Origin: Dehalococcoidia bacterium
GTDB lineage: Bacteria > Chloroflexota > Dehalococcoidia > Lucifugimonadales > UBA3495
Assembly (NCBI GenBank): GCA_021295965.1
Contig: JAGWBI010000004.1
Span: 33,831 to 97,830, forward strand
Direction: 5' to 3'
DNA: 64,000 nucleotides
The notes under the pieces are model-generated. The model did not search any database. It was not told the DNA's origin and saw only the letters and a list, made by a program, of their open reading frames with translations. Shown here in pieces: positions 19,508 through 31,300 of this stretch (position 1 is the stretch's first letter; the number at the start of each line of letters is the position of its first letter). A program made the position numbers and the translations under genes.

Positions 19508-22183
19508 TCAGGCCGCGGCGCCGCAGCAGCGCTTGTACTTCTTGTCGCTCCCGCAAGGGCATTTGGAATTGCGCCCAATCTTGCGGCCGGCCCGTGGAGC
19601 GGCGGCGTTTCGCGCCGGCGAAACTGCCTCCATGGGACTGACGGGGGCTCGGGAGTTGCGCCGACTCCCGGACGTAGATGCGTCGTCGTTCGGCGAAGAA
19701 CGGGCCGGTGGCGCTTCCGGCGCGAGAGTTACGTGGAACAGGGTGTGCGTGACGTCCCGCTGCATCTGTCGCGTCAACTCGGTAAAAGCCCGTTGACCCT
19801 CGGACCGGTACACGGTGAGCGGGTCCCGCTGCCCGACCGCCTGCAGGCCGACGCCAGTGCGCAGGTTTTCCATGTGGGTGAGGTGGTTGACCCAATGGGT
19901 GTCGATGGATTTCAGAAGCAGCAACCGAACCAGGGTCTCCATGTTTTCTGCGCCCATGGACTGCTCTTTGGATTGGTAAAGGGTTTCGGAGTACGCCTCC
20001 AGGATGTCCTCAATGTGGTCGCGACGGAGTTGCGACACCTTGTCGGCATTGTCCAATTCGGTAGGGGGTGGGCAGATTTGTCGCAATCCGGACAAGAATC
20101 CATCTATGTCCCAGTCATCGGCGTGGCGTGACTGCAGGTGAGCGTCCATCAGCCGGTCGAACTCCGCGCCCAGCATGTCCACAACCCGCTCTCTAAGTCC
20201 CTGGTTGGTCAGGATATTGGAACGCTGGTCGTAGATGACTGACCTTTGTTGATTGAGCACGTCGTCAAAATTGAGGAGGTGCTTCCGCATGTCGAAGTGA
20301 TGACCTTCTACCTTCACCTGCGCGCTGGTGATGGACTTGGTGATCAGCTTGTTCTCCAGCGGCTCATCGTCGTTGAGACCGGTCCAGTTCATCACGTTTT
20401 TGATCCGGTCGCCGCCGAAGCGCTGCATCAGTTCGTCTTCAAGGGCGATAAAAAACTGGCTGCTGCCGGGGTCTCCCTGGCGTCCAGCGCGGCCCCGGAG
20501 CTGGTTATCCACACGACGCGCTTCGTGATGCTCGGTGCCGATGACATGGAGGCCGCCCAGGGAGATAACTTGGTCGTGCTCCTGCCGCCAATCGTCGCGG
20601 TCGGTGTCTGCGCCGCCCAGCACGATGTCGGTTCCGCGGCCGGCCATGTTGGTGGAGACGGTAACAGCTCCGGAGCGTCCCGCCTGGGCTACGATCGACG
20701 CTTCCTGTTCGTGGTTGCGTGCGTTGAGTACTTGGTGCTCGACGCCGCGCTTGCGGAGCCGGTCGCTCAGGACTTCGGACGTTTCTATGGAAGTGGTTCC
20801 CACCAGCACGGGTTGTCCGGCAGTCGAACGGTCAATGATGGCGTCTATCACCGCCCGCCACTTACCCTCTTCGGTGGGGAAAATCAGATCGCTGCTGTCG
20901 TCGCGTATCATTGGTAGGTTGGTAGGTACGGCGACGACCTCGAGGCCGTAGATTTTGTAGAATTCGTCGGCCTCGGTGACTGCGGTTCCGGTCATACCGG
21001 CCAATTTCCGGTACATTCGGAAGTAGTTTTGCAGAGTGATGGTGGCGTAAGTGACGCTCTCGCGCTGGACCCTCAGGCCTTCTTTCGCCTCCACTGCCTG
21101 GTGGAGACCGTCGGCCCAGCGTCGCCCGTACTGCAGGCGACCGGTGAACTCGTCAACGATGACGACTTCTCCGTCGGCGACGACATAGTCCTTGTCCTTG
21201 ACCTTCTGCACCTGGGCGACGACAGCATTTTCAACGTACTGGACCAGATGGAAATTTTCCGGATCGTACAGATTGTCCACGCGCAGGTGTCGTTCGGCTT
21301 TTCCGATGCCCTCTTCGGTCAGTGAAATTGCCTGAGTGCGCTCGTCAATTGTGTAATCCTCGTATTCGCGCAGACGAGGAGCCAACCGGGCGCAATTGGC
21401 GTAGTGTTCCACCGGTTGTTGTGCCGGGCCGCTGATGATCAGAGGTGTGCGGGCCTCGTCGATGAGGATGTTGTCAACCTCGTCCACGATGGCGAAATTG
21501 TGGCAGGGCCGGCCCGCGTCACGAGACTGGACCTGCAGGTCGGAGGTTACAGCCATGTTGTCGCGGAGATAGTCGAATCCGAACTCGTTGTTGGTGCCGT
21601 ATAGCACGTCGGCACGATAGGCTTCGGCGCGAGAAACCGGAGTCAGGTGGCGATAACCGCCCCGGCCCGGGTCGTCCATGGTGGGGTCGTAGATGTGGGC
21701 CGCGTCATGCTGGAGGCAACCGACCGTGAGGCCCAGGAGGTCGTACACCGGTCCCATCCAAACCGGGTCGCGGCGGGCCAGGTAATCGTTGACGGTAACG
21801 ATGTGCACGCCACCGCCGGTGAGCGCGTTCAAATATGCGGGAAGGGTGGCGACCAGAGTTTTTCCTTCGCCGGTTTTCATTTCGGCGATTTTCCCCTGAT
21901 GCAGGACTGCGCCGCCAATGATCTGAACGTCGTAGTGGCGCTGGCCGAGGGTGCGGCGCGCTGCCTCCCGTACGACGGCAAAGGCTTCGGGCAACAGGTC
22001 GTTTAAAGATGCCCCATCATCCAGGCGGCGGCGGAACTCACCGGTCTTGGCTCTGAGGCCATCATCGCTGAGGTTTTGAATGGTGCTTTCTAGTCGGTTG
22101 ATTTGGGGTACCAACTGACTGCGAAGTTTTTCGGCGGCCCGTTCGGGCGTATCTCCGACAATTTTTTTCAGGAACGAAACCAT
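19508..22183 (-). CDS. secA: Preprotein translocase ATPase SecA (housekeeping)
   Basis: 'AEMKTGEGKTLVATLPAYLNAL', 'VDEVDNILIDEARTPLIISG', 'STNMAGRGTDIVLGG', C-terminal SEC-C 'GRNSKCPCGSDKKYKRCCG'. Confidence 0.97.
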   Translation of the reverse strand: MVSFLKKIVGDTPERAAEKLRSQLVPQINRLESTIQNLSDDGLRAKTGEFRRRLDDGASLNDLLPEAFAVVREAARRTLGQRHYDVQIIGGAVLHQGKIAEMKTGEGKTLVATLPAYLNALTGGGVHIVTVNDYLARRDPVWMGPVYDLLGLTVGCLQHDAAHIYDPTMDDPGRGGYRHLTPVSRAEAYRADVLYGTNNEFGFDYLRDNMAVTSDLQVQSRDAGRPCHNFAIVDEVDNILIDEARTPLIISGPAQQPVEHYANCARLAPRLREYEDYTIDERTQAISLTEEGIGKAERHLRVDNLYDPENFHLVQYVENAVVAQVQKVKDKDYVVADGEVVIVDEFTGRLQYGRRWADGLHQAVEAKEGLRVQRESVTYATITLQNYFRMYRKLAGMTGTAVTEADEFYKIYGLEVVAVPTNLPMIRDDSSDLIFPTEEGKWRAVIDAIIDRSTAGQPVLVGTTSIETSEVLSDRLRKRGVEHQVLNARNHEQEASIVAQAGRSGAVTVSTNMAGRGTDIVLGGADTDRDDWRQEHDQVISLGGLHVIGTEHHEARRVDNQLRGRAGRQGDPGSSQFFIALEDELMQRFGGDRIKNVMNWTGLNDDEPLENKLITKSITSAQVKVEGHHFDMRKHLLNFDDVLNQQRSVIYDQRSNILTNQGLRERVVDMLGAEFDRLMDAHLQSRHADDWDIDGFLSGLRQICPPPTELDNADKVSQLRRDHIEDILEAYSETLYQSKEQSMGAENMETLVRLLLLKSIDTHWVNHLTHMENLRTGVGLQAVGQRDPLTVYRSEGQRAFTELTRQMQRDVTHTLFHVTLAPEAPPARSSPNDDASTSGSRRNSRAPVSPMEAVSPARNAAAPRAGRKIGRNSKCPCGSDKKYKRCCGAAA

Positions 22184-22341
22184 GACAATGCCTCACCCGG
22201 CCCCTTCGCTACGGAAGCGGGCTACACTGTACCAGTATAGCAAGTATGCCACCGATACGTCGGTGAGCCCAAATCGGATTGCCCGACGTTTTCGCCGGCA
22301 TGGTCTTTTTGTCAGTGCGCCGATCCGGAGGCAGCTCGCAG

Positions 22342-24879
22342 CTAGCCACGTTCCAAGCGCGCCAGGCCCACCAATAACCGTTTCAGGCCGGCGCCCGCAA
22401 AGTTCACGGTAGCCTGTTCGGTGTCGCCGGCGCCGTCGACTTCCTGAACCACGCCTTCCCCGAAAGTGGGATGGCGGACGATTTCGCCCACCGCCAGGGG
22501 TACACGCTCCGGTGTGTCGACAGAAGCGCCTGGCCGGCTGGAAGTCCATTCGGTAAGACGCTCATCGATATTGCCTCGGAGGCGGCCTCCCGTCGCCTCG
22601 CCTCCGGCGTCGGTACCTTCACCCGGCCGCGTGCGCGAGGCTCGCCTGGACTGTCCGTAGGAACCGCCTATCACCGCGTCGGCGTTCCGCGACGGGCGGG
22701 ATGCGTTCAATCCATGAGATTCGGCGCGGGAACCAGGCGGTCGATCAATAGCCGCGGAGGCCAGCGCTTCCTCCGGGAGGTCTTCGAGAAAACGCGACGG
22801 CAGCGACACTCCACCCGAAGACGGATAACGCCTCCTGAAAGCTCGCAGCAGATAAAGGCGTTCTTTAGCCCTGGTCATGCCCACGTAGCACAAGCGACGT
22901 TCCTCTTCGATCTCGGCCAGTGTATCCATGGAACGACTGTGGGGCAGCAGCCCTTCCTCCATTCCGGCCATCATCACAACCGGGAACTCCAGCCCTTTGG
23001 CCTGATGTAGGGTGATCAAGGTGAGCGAATCATCGGACTGTTCGTAAGCGTCCACGTCGGAGACCAGGGAAACCCGCTCCAGAAACGCGCTCAACCCGTC
23101 GGCGGAACCGTCGCCCGGTGGACCGTAGTCTTCAGCCAAAGCGCGCAACTCCAGGATGTTTTCCCATCGCTCGTCGCCGTCATCCTGGGCATTGATGTGT
23201 TTGGCCAACCCGGTCATGTCCAATGTGCGATCAAGGAGGTCCGGGACACCCAGCTCGCGGGAGGCGTCAGCGAGGCGATCCAGGGTAACGGACAAATCGG
23301 CGATTGACCGTGCCGCGCGGGCCGTTACTGGAATGGGACATGGCGCCCCGTCCGTCCGGGCCGCGGCGATTTCCCGCATCGCCTGTCTGGTCGTGGCTTC
23401 GCGCTGGGTCGCGAAGTTTGTCAGTTGCTGAACGGATTTGGCGCCGATGCCCCGAGGAGGCTGATTAATGATGCGTCGCAGGCTGACTTCGTCATCAGGG
23501 TTGAAAATCACCCGAAGGTAGCCCACTGCATCCTTGATCTCCTTGCGGTGGTAGAAACGCACACCGCCCACCAGCCGGTAGGGTATTCCCTGGCGCATGC
23601 ACTGATCTTCAAAGGCGCGGCTTTGGGCGTTGATGCGGTACATGATGGCGCAGTCGCCGGACCGGTATTCGCCGGTTCGGGTGAGGCGGCCCACCTCATC
23701 CACAGCCCAGAGGGCTTCATCTTCCTCGCTGAAAGCTTCGTGCAGCGTGACGGGTCGCCCCGTTGGATTTTGCGTAAATAGCGGGCGTTCAATCCGCTCC
23801 GTGTTGATGGCGATGACACCGGCGGCGGCGTTGAGGATGTTTTTGGTGGAGCGATAGTTTTCGCCCAGGCTGATAACCGTGGCGTCGGGGAAATCGGTCT
23901 GAAAGCTCAGGATGTTCCGGATGTCGGCGTTACGCCACGAGTAGATGCTCTGGTCCGGGTCTCCGACGACGCACAGGTTCCGATGTTGTCCGGTGAGCAG
24001 CCGGGCCAGACGGTACTGCGCGACATTGGTGTCCTGAAACTCGTCGATGAGCAGGTAGCGGTATCGGGTGTGGTACTGTTCCTGAACGTCGGAGACATCC
24101 TCCAACAGTTGGGCAGTCCGCATCAGGAGGTCGTCGAAATCCAAAGCGTTTTGTCGCGTCAGCGCCTCCTCGTAATAGCGATAGACGCGGGAGCAGGTCT
24201 CCACCCAATGAGCGCCATATTCGTCCTCGGCGTCATAGGCTGTTTGAGCCATACGGCGGGCGTCCTGGAGGTTGCTTTTGGCGGCGGAAATCCGCGAGAG
24301 AATAGCTCTGGGGATATATCGTTTACTATCCACGTCGGCCAGCTGCATCGCGGACTTGAGCGCGTCCAACTGATCGTCCTGATCGTAAATGGTGAAGTTA
24401 CGATCGAGGCCGATACGTTCGCCGTGTCGGCGAAGTATGCGGGCACAGACAGCGTGGAAGGTGCCCATGGTGACGGCCTCGCTGCGGCCGAGGAGCAAAC
24501 GATCGAGGCGGTCCCGCATTTCCCGGGCAGCCTTGTTCGTGAACGTAACGGCCAATATCTGCCAAGGGTTAACGCCACGTTCTCCAACCAGATAAGCGAT
24601 ACGGTGCGTGATAACGCGGGTTTTGCCGGAACCGGGACCGGCGACTATGAGGAGAGGTCCCTCGGTAGTGACGACCGCCTGCTCCTGGGCCTCGTTGAGC
24701 CCTTGCAGGACAGCGGCGCTGGAAATTGAGGGATCGTCGGACTTACGCCCGTCCCCGTCGTAGTCTGCCAATTCGGGCGCGTCCCAAAATGGAGAGGAGG
24801 GCGGTTCTTCCCAGTATGGAGCAGACGGTGGAGCATCTTCGGATGGTATATGCTCCGAAAATTGGGACTGCAACGCCAT
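22342..24879 (-). CDS. pcrA: UvrD/PcrA-type superfamily 1 DNA helicase
   Basis: 'NEAQEQAVVTTEGPLLIVAGPGSGKTRVITHRIAYLV', 'LLIDEFQDTNVAQ', 'VVGDPDQSIYSWRNAD', 'LITLHQAKGLEFPVV'. Confidence 0.95.
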   Translation of the reverse strand: MALQSQFSEHIPSEDAPPSAPYWEEPPSSPFWDAPELADYDGDGRKSDDPSISSAAVLQGLNEAQEQAVVTTEGPLLIVAGPGSGKTRVITHRIAYLVGERGVNPWQILAVTFTNKAAREMRDRLDRLLLGRSEAVTMGTFHAVCARILRRHGERIGLDRNFTIYDQDDQLDALKSAMQLADVDSKRYIPRAILSRISAAKSNLQDARRMAQTAYDAEDEYGAHWVETCSRVYRYYEEALTRQNALDFDDLLMRTAQLLEDVSDVQEQYHTRYRYLLIDEFQDTNVAQYRLARLLTGQHRNLCVVGDPDQSIYSWRNADIRNILSFQTDFPDATVISLGENYRSTKNILNAAAGVIAINTERIERPLFTQNPTGRPVTLHEAFSEEDEALWAVDEVGRLTRTGEYRSGDCAIMYRINAQSRAFEDQCMRQGIPYRLVGGVRFYHRKEIKDAVGYLRVIFNPDDEVSLRRIINQPPRGIGAKSVQQLTNFATQREATTRQAMREIAAARTDGAPCPIPVTARAARSIADLSVTLDRLADASRELGVPDLLDRTLDMTGLAKHINAQDDGDERWENILELRALAEDYGPPGDGSADGLSAFLERVSLVSDVDAYEQSDDSLTLITLHQAKGLEFPVVMMAGMEEGLLPHSRSMDTLAEIEEERRLCYVGMTRAKERLYLLRAFRRRYPSSGGVSLPSRFLEDLPEEALASAAIDRPPGSRAESHGLNASRPSRNADAVIGGSYGQSRRASRTRPGEGTDAGGEATGGRLRGNIDERLTEWTSSRPGASVDTPERVPLAVGEIVRHPTFGEGVVQEVDGAGDTEQATVNFAGAGLKRLLVGLARLERG

Positions 24880-25413
24880 GATGGGGGATTATAGCATGGC
24901 GACCTATGAGCCAATAAGAAGCTCGTCCTATAAGCGGTGGCTGCGAGTATATGGACGGGGCTAGCGTTGGGCGGGGACTTGGACGCGCGCTTGCTTACTG
25001 ACCTTCGGGCGCTGTCTGAACGCCCACGGCCGCAGCGACGGGGATTGGTAGTCCGGGACTTCATGTGCCATCGACATGGCGTTCAGCGATCCCGGCCGGC
25101 GGCGCAATCGCGCCAACCACATAACCAACTCGCTCCTTCGAGCGGACCCAACCCTGTGTCGCTATCAGGGCCCGCTCCGTCTTCCATCAACTCACGTCGG
25201 GAACAAGCCGCGCCCAAGTTGGCCGCGAGACGGCACAACGCGGGAAACGCTTTCCCCAAGTGATCCAGACGATGAGTAAGCTATGGAGTGTCCGGCGATT
25301 CGGCCCGACCGCATCACCGCGTATGCGGATGTGATTGGTGCCCCGGCTCGGCTGATGCCACCCCGGGCCTACCAACCTACATCCGCTCGGCCGACTGTCC
25401 CAGAGTTCACCCT

Positions 25414-26514
25414 TTAGAAATCGGGTTGCTGCGGGGCGCCCCAACCCTGGGGGATATTGACCAAGTTTGTCTCCATGTCCTTCACAGAGGTCTGGCCGCA
25501 GTATGCCATGGCCCGGTCGATTTCTTCCCGGAGCAGTTCCAGGACGCCGTGGACGCCCTCGGCGCCGTTGACGGCCAGTCCCCAGAAGAGGGGACGCCCG
25601 ATGCCAACGGCCTTGGCTCCCAGGGCCAGCGCCTTGACGACGTCGCTGCCGCGGCGGACACCGGAGTCAACGTACACTTCGCAATTCCCTTTGACCGCAT
25701 CGACGACCTCGGGCACCATCTCGATTGCGCCCATGGTCATGTCCAGTTGGCGTCCACCGTGGGTCGATACCAGGACGCCGTCGACGCCGCTCTCGGCGGC
25801 GATGTGGGCATCCTCGGCGGTGCGGATGCCCTTGAGTACCAAGGGCAGGCCGGTGAGACCGCGGAGCCATTCAAGCTCGTGCCAGGTGAGGGGAACGGTG
25901 CGGTTGACGTTCCAGCCTACAGACTCGTCGGTGCCGCGCAACACGTTCTCCGGCTGATTCACGCCCCGGAAGTTGCCCTGCTCGAAATTCCGGTTGTACC
26001 GGTTGCGCAGGTCACGCTCCTTGGGGCTGGGAGTCGGAGTGTCCACCGTCAGAGTGATGGCCTTGAACCCGGCCTCTTCGGCGCGACGAACCAGCATTTC
26101 GGTGAGGTCGTAACCCCGGTGGTAGAGCTGGAAGAAAAGGGGGCTGGTAGCTTCCTCGGCGACCTCTTCCATGCTGCAGTTGGAACCGGTGCTGAGCATC
26201 ATCAGGGTGTTGGACATGCTTGCACCGCGGGCGGTGGCCACCTCTCCCTCGGGATGGGCCCGGTGATGGGAGCCAGCGGGGCAGACGAACACGGGCATGC
26301 TGAGTTCATTGCCCAGCATGGTGGTCGAAAGGTCACGCTCCCCGATGTCACGGAGGAACCTGGGACGTAGCGTCAGTTCCTCGAAGGCGGTGCGGTTGCG
26401 CCGGGTGGTGAACATGTCCATGGCCCCGGCGTCGATGGTGTCCCAATCGTCGTGGGGCAGGACCAGCCTGGCACGTTCCTCGTAATCGTAGAGGTTGATG
26501 GGGTCGAGTCGCAT
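25414..26514 (-). CDS. FMN-dependent alpha-hydroxy-acid oxidase/dehydrogenase family
   Basis: 'INLYDYEERARLVLPHDDWDTIDAGAMD', 'GVLVSTHGGRQLD', 'VYVDSGVRRGSDVVKALALGAKAVGIGRP'. Confidence 0.9.
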   Translation of the reverse strand: MRLDPINLYDYEERARLVLPHDDWDTIDAGAMDMFTTRRNRTAFEELTLRPRFLRDIGERDLSTTMLGNELSMPVFVCPAGSHHRAHPEGEVATARGASMSNTLMMLSTGSNCSMEEVAEEATSPLFFQLYHRGYDLTEMLVRRAEEAGFKAITLTVDTPTPSPKERDLRNRYNRNFEQGNFRGVNQPENVLRGTDESVGWNVNRTVPLTWHELEWLRGLTGLPLVLKGIRTAEDAHIAAESGVDGVLVSTHGGRQLDMTMGAIEMVPEVVDAVKGNCEVYVDSGVRRGSDVVKALALGAKAVGIGRPLFWGLAVNGAEGVHGVLELLREEIDRAMAYCGQTSVKDMETNLVNIPQGWGAPQQPDF

Positions 26515-26914
26515 CTTGACCTCCCTTTGGAGACGGATCATGCACGCCGCACCCCGCCCTGCATCAGGGTATGGAGCAGCGTTCTCAGTGAGTAGAGTTG
26601 ACTGCGCCCACACTTTACGGCCTGGAGCGGCTGCGGGCAAGTCCCAACGGGATGACGCCAACGGGCCCAATCCCGTCAGTAGGTGCAATCGGCGTCATCC
26701 CCGTTGATGATCTCCTCAGTTGTTTGTTTCCGATTGGGCATGTGTCGGTCCCTTTTTGTCCGGGATGCTGACACTGATGCCGCATCTATGTTTGGGAGTC
26801 GGGTCATCCCGGGTGACCATGTGCGAGCCTACTACTCGTGCAGTGTGGTATGGTGCAATCCACTTTCGTCAGCCGACACGTGCCGAAGATGGTGGGAATG
26901 ACCTCCCGTTTGCC

Positions 26915-28348
26915 ATGCCGCCATCCCTGATCCTGCGTATTACAGATAGCGTCTCCGGCCGAACTGCGGCTCTGCGGCTGGACTGCCCCGCTGACCAGGC
27001 GGCCCCGTTGGGTCGTTTGCTGGAACGCTACTTGAGAGACGCGCCCAACGATGACCGCCTGATCCGGACCGGGGCGGTTACGACTGACGGTTTGCTATCC
27101 TTGCGGAACCTGCAGGATTTGGTGTATCGCTCCGACGACTCCGGCCGGCTAACCGAGATTTTCGCGGGCTTGAAGTTTCTCCAGGAGGGTAGGACAGCCT
27201 GCCTTGCCCAGCCGGCGTCGATACAGTCGGCGGCGGCCGGCGAAGTTCCTCTGGAATTGATCGATGTGACGGTGGAACGCACTGACGCCGGTTACGACCG
27301 CAACTGGACCGGTTTTCACCGGCGCCGTTGGAACCACGATGCGCATTTTTATGAAGACTTCGTCCGCGACGCTGTGGCTAAGGCATACGGTCCGAAAGAA
27401 AGTGAACGGGTTTTGCGTATGGACACGCCCGGCCGGCAACGAAAGTTGATTCGCGCGCTGGCGTTGCGCATCTGGAACAGTGATTTCGAAAACTACTCGC
27501 GTTTCTCAAACGAAGGCTTGCGGTTCAAGGCCGGCGACGAGACGGTGCGGAACATTGCCGCGGACGCCGGCGGTATCTGCACCGAGAAGGTGCAAGCGTT
27601 GAAGTTCCTTACCGACCACGACCGGCTGGAGTCGGAATACCTGCTGGGCGGTCCAAATGCGCCAGGGCCGTTTCCGGCCGACCGGTTGCGGGAAATGCTT
27701 AACACCTTCGATTTCCGCTTCGCGCAGCGCCACATGCGCTACTGGCAACACGCCGCCCTGCTGTACTGGGTGGATGGCGAGCCTCTGTTGGTGGACGCCA
27801 CCAACGGCAACATCCCCTTTCTTTTTCTCCAAGGCGATGCGGCCCAGCGGCTGTTGCGCGACGACGCGGCAGGAAATCGCCCCAGCGTGCCGGTGCAGAT
27901 GGTGGCGGAAACGGAAGACTATTACTATCACCGGGTCGAACAGGACATTCCGCAAAACCTGTTTTTCGCCCTTGAAGGCTGGCTGGACGACGCTGACCTG
28001 GTGCAAGTGTTCGAGAACGAACTCGGTCTCTACCTGTCGGAGCGGCACTACGTGATGCCGCTGCTCTATCGTAGCGACAGAGAATTCCGGCGTTCTCAAC
28101 AAAGGTACGAGGAACTCTGCCTAAACGCCGGTTTTCGCGTTGACGTGAGCGCGGACTGGAACCTGGATGGACCAGTGGGGCAGGAACTTGCCGCCGTAAA
28201 TCCGGCATTGGCGGCGCGCCTGCTGGCGGCAGAAGACAGACTGGTTGCCCGCTACGACTGGTGGGATTGTCCGGGACACCGGTCCGGCTTGGCCGTAATC
28301 GCGCTGAAACCGTCCGCCGGCACCTCACTTGAAGGGCGATCGCCATGA
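26915..28348 (+). CDS. Transglutaminase-like fold protein (putative Cys-His-Asp triad)
   Basis: 478 aa; 'AGGICTEKVQALKFL' (Cys) and 'YWQHAALLYWVDGEPLLVDATNG' (His, Asp) in transglutaminase-core order; stop overlaps the next start (ATGA). Confidence 0.6.
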   Translation: MPPSLILRITDSVSGRTAALRLDCPADQAAPLGRLLERYLRDAPNDDRLIRTGAVTTDGLLSLRNLQDLVYRSDDSGRLTEIFAGLKFLQEGRTACLAQPASIQSAAAGEVPLELIDVTVERTDAGYDRNWTGFHRRRWNHDAHFYEDFVRDAVAKAYGPKESERVLRMDTPGRQRKLIRALALRIWNSDFENYSRFSNEGLRFKAGDETVRNIAADAGGICTEKVQALKFLTDHDRLESEYLLGGPNAPGPFPADRLREMLNTFDFRFAQRHMRYWQHAALLYWVDGEPLLVDATNGNIPFLFLQGDAAQRLLRDDAAGNRPSVPVQMVAETEDYYYHRVEQDIPQNLFFALEGWLDDADLVQVFENELGLYLSERHYVMPLLYRSDREFRRSQQRYEELCLNAGFRVDVSADWNLDGPVGQELAAVNPALAARLLAAEDRLVARYDWWDCPGHRSGLAVIALKPSAGTSLEGRSP

Positions 28349-31300
28349 GCGCAATGCCAGCCATGCCCAGGCTCCGCCGGACCGGGATGCGGCGCCCGCG
28401 CTCGCAGGAAGACCGGATCCTGCGAAGCATTCGGGCGACCCGGCGCGACTGGCGTATCGCCGATTGGTCAGACCGAGAGTTGCGGAAGGCCGTCGGCGAT
28501 CTGAGGGATGAGTCTGCGTCCTCTGATTCAATACCGGAGGATACGCTGGTCCGTGTGTTCGCGGTGGTTGACGAGACGATCCGACGCCGCCTGGGGTTGT
28601 GGCGAGTCTTCGACCTACCGGATGCCGACGAGCCAAGCATCGCAGACGCCCGCCGCAAGCTGGCCGCCGCCGGTCGAGGCCGCTACCCAGGAAGCGACTT
28701 GCTCCTTCCGGCGGAGTTTTACCAGACAGCTCGCCGCCGGCAAGCCTGCGACGCCGAGGTACTGCGCTTTCGCCCCACCGACGAGCAATTGCTGGCCGGC
28801 CTGCACCTGTGCCACGGCCGGGTCGTGGAAATGGCGGCCGGCGAGGGCAAGACCGTTGCTGCCGCCTTCCCGGCGGCGTTGTACGGTCTATTGGGTCGCA
28901 CCGTCCGCGTCATTACCGCCAACGATTACCTTGCCGCCAGGGACGCCGAACTGCTGGCGCCCGTGTACCGAGCATTGGGGCTTACCGTCGGATCAGTGCT
29001 GGACCACATGGCCGGACCCGAGCGTCGGGAGTCCTACACCCACCGGATCATATACGGCACGCTACGCGAGTTCGCCTTCGACTACCTGCGGGACCGGATG
29101 GTGATGTCGCCGGACGAGCAAATCCAGGGGCCGCTGGACGTTGCTATCATCGACGAGGCGGACCAGACGCTGTTGGATGAGGCGGTCACTCCGATGGTCA
29201 TTGCCGGCGCGCCTATCCTCAGCCGGCGTATGATTATTCGCGCCAATCGGGCGGTGCGGGAGCTCGCGGTGGAGCAGGCCCGGTTCGCGGAGGAATGCCG
29301 GAGCGAGCTGGAACAACGCGTTGCAAGCGGCTCGGCCGACGACGCGTCGGCGATGCTGCTGGCCCGGGCGTTGCTGGCCCAACCCGACGCTGGAGAGACA
29401 CTTCGCTTGGCTGCTGACCATCCACGCCTCCGGCGCCGGGCCCGGTCCTTCATTGATACGGATGGATCCGGCAAACCCCGCCCGGAGGTTGAAGCAGGTC
29501 TGTATTGCGCGGTGGATGCCGAGAGAGGCAGCTTGAGCCTGCTGCCCGAGGGCGTAGCATTCCTGGAGGCTCGTCTGGGCGATTTGTACTCCACCAACAC
29601 CGAAGACCTTAATCCAGGTTCGCGGCGAGCCGCCCAACGAATCGATCTGGTCAACCAAGTGCATCAGCTGCTGCGGGCCCACCTGCTGCTGCGCCGCGGC
29701 GTCGAGTACGTGGTGGACGATGACCGGGTGGTGCTGGTGGATCGGGATACGGGCCGTCCCCGGCCCGACACTCACTACCAGGATGGGCTGCACCCAGCGG
29801 TGGAAGCCAAAGAAGGCGTGACAATTCACCCCGACCACCGGAACCTCGGGGAGATCAGTGTCCCGGGTTTCCTCCGCCGCTACCGGAGCCTGTCCGGTTT
29901 GACCGGTACGGCTGAGGCGGCAACCGACGAATTCCGCCGCCTTTATCAATTGGAAGTGGCCGTGGTTGCAGAGACCCGCCAAACGCATCGCCGGGATCTG
30001 CCCACTCGCGTGTACGCTAACTCCGAGGACCAACTGAGCGCAGTCGTGGACGAGGTACGAAACTGCCACCGGTCAGGGCGCCCGGTCTTGGTGGCCGCAA
30101 GGACAGTGGACCAGTCGGAGATCATCAGCCAACGGTTAAGCGATGCGCGTATCGGGCACCGTCTGCTCAATGCGGCAACCACTCCGGAGGAAGCGGACAT
30201 CGTTCGTCAGGCCGGACAGCCGGGCGCGATCACCGTGGCGACTAACATGGCCGGTCGCGGTACCGATGTCGTCATGCCCGGTGGCCTGGATCAGCGTTTA
30301 CTTGAGCGTTTCGTCTCCATACTGGAACAGACCATCGCCGCTGACCCGGACCGCGCGGCGGTGGAAGTTCGGGCCAATACCTCCGCCGAAGCCGACCTGC
30401 TGGCGCAATCACTTGAGGCGAACCCACTGCTGTCCGCCCGGCCCGCCGGCGGCGACCGATTGACGATCCGTTCCAGCGCGGCGAAGCGGCCGCCGCCACC
30501 AGCCATCGCGCTGGAATTCGGGCTGGGCTTCCACCTGGTCAGCGCCGAGTTCAACGACGCGCCTCGAGTTGCGCTTCAACTGCAGGGACGCAGCGGCCGG
30601 CAAGGCGCGTTCGGCTCCACCCGGAGCTTGCTCGTGAGGTCGGATCGATGGCTGGCCGGCCTCGAGTACGGGTCAGCCACGGTGGATCAAGCCGGCCGCG
30701 TTTGCTGGGAAGGGCCGGAGCTGGAACGGCAGTTGCGGCGGCGGCGCGAGGAAGCCCAGCAAGAAGATGCCAGCGCGCGCGCCCATTTGCTGGAATATGC
30801 CGCAGTGTTGGATAACCACGCCGATGTTTACTACAAAATCCGGGAGGAGACCCTCGTCGCCCGGCCCGATCGTTTAGTACGGTGGGCCGACGACGCGGCG
30901 CAGGCCACAGCCGAGGATCTGGCCCGCAAGCATTTTCCCAGTCTCGTCGGGGACGACTATGCCCGGCGCTTCGATTGCCTGGCGGCAGAAATGCGGGTCC
31001 GGTACAACGTCGCTGCTGATCCAGCCCGGGGCCATCCCCTGGATGACCTGGGAAGCGCGTTGGCTGAATTATTGCGGCAACGGCTTGCGGAACGACGGGA
31101 ACAACTGGGCGCGGCCCGGTTCAGCGAGTTGTCCCGAATGCTCCTTTTGCAAGTCGGCGATGAACTGTGGGAAAATCACCGGGCCAACTTGAGGAACACG
31201 GCCGCCGCGTCCCGGTTGGATGCGCGGGCGCCGAAAACAGCCATAGCCGAGTACATAATCGCCGCCGACGATGCCTGGCAACACTTCCGTGACGAAGTGT

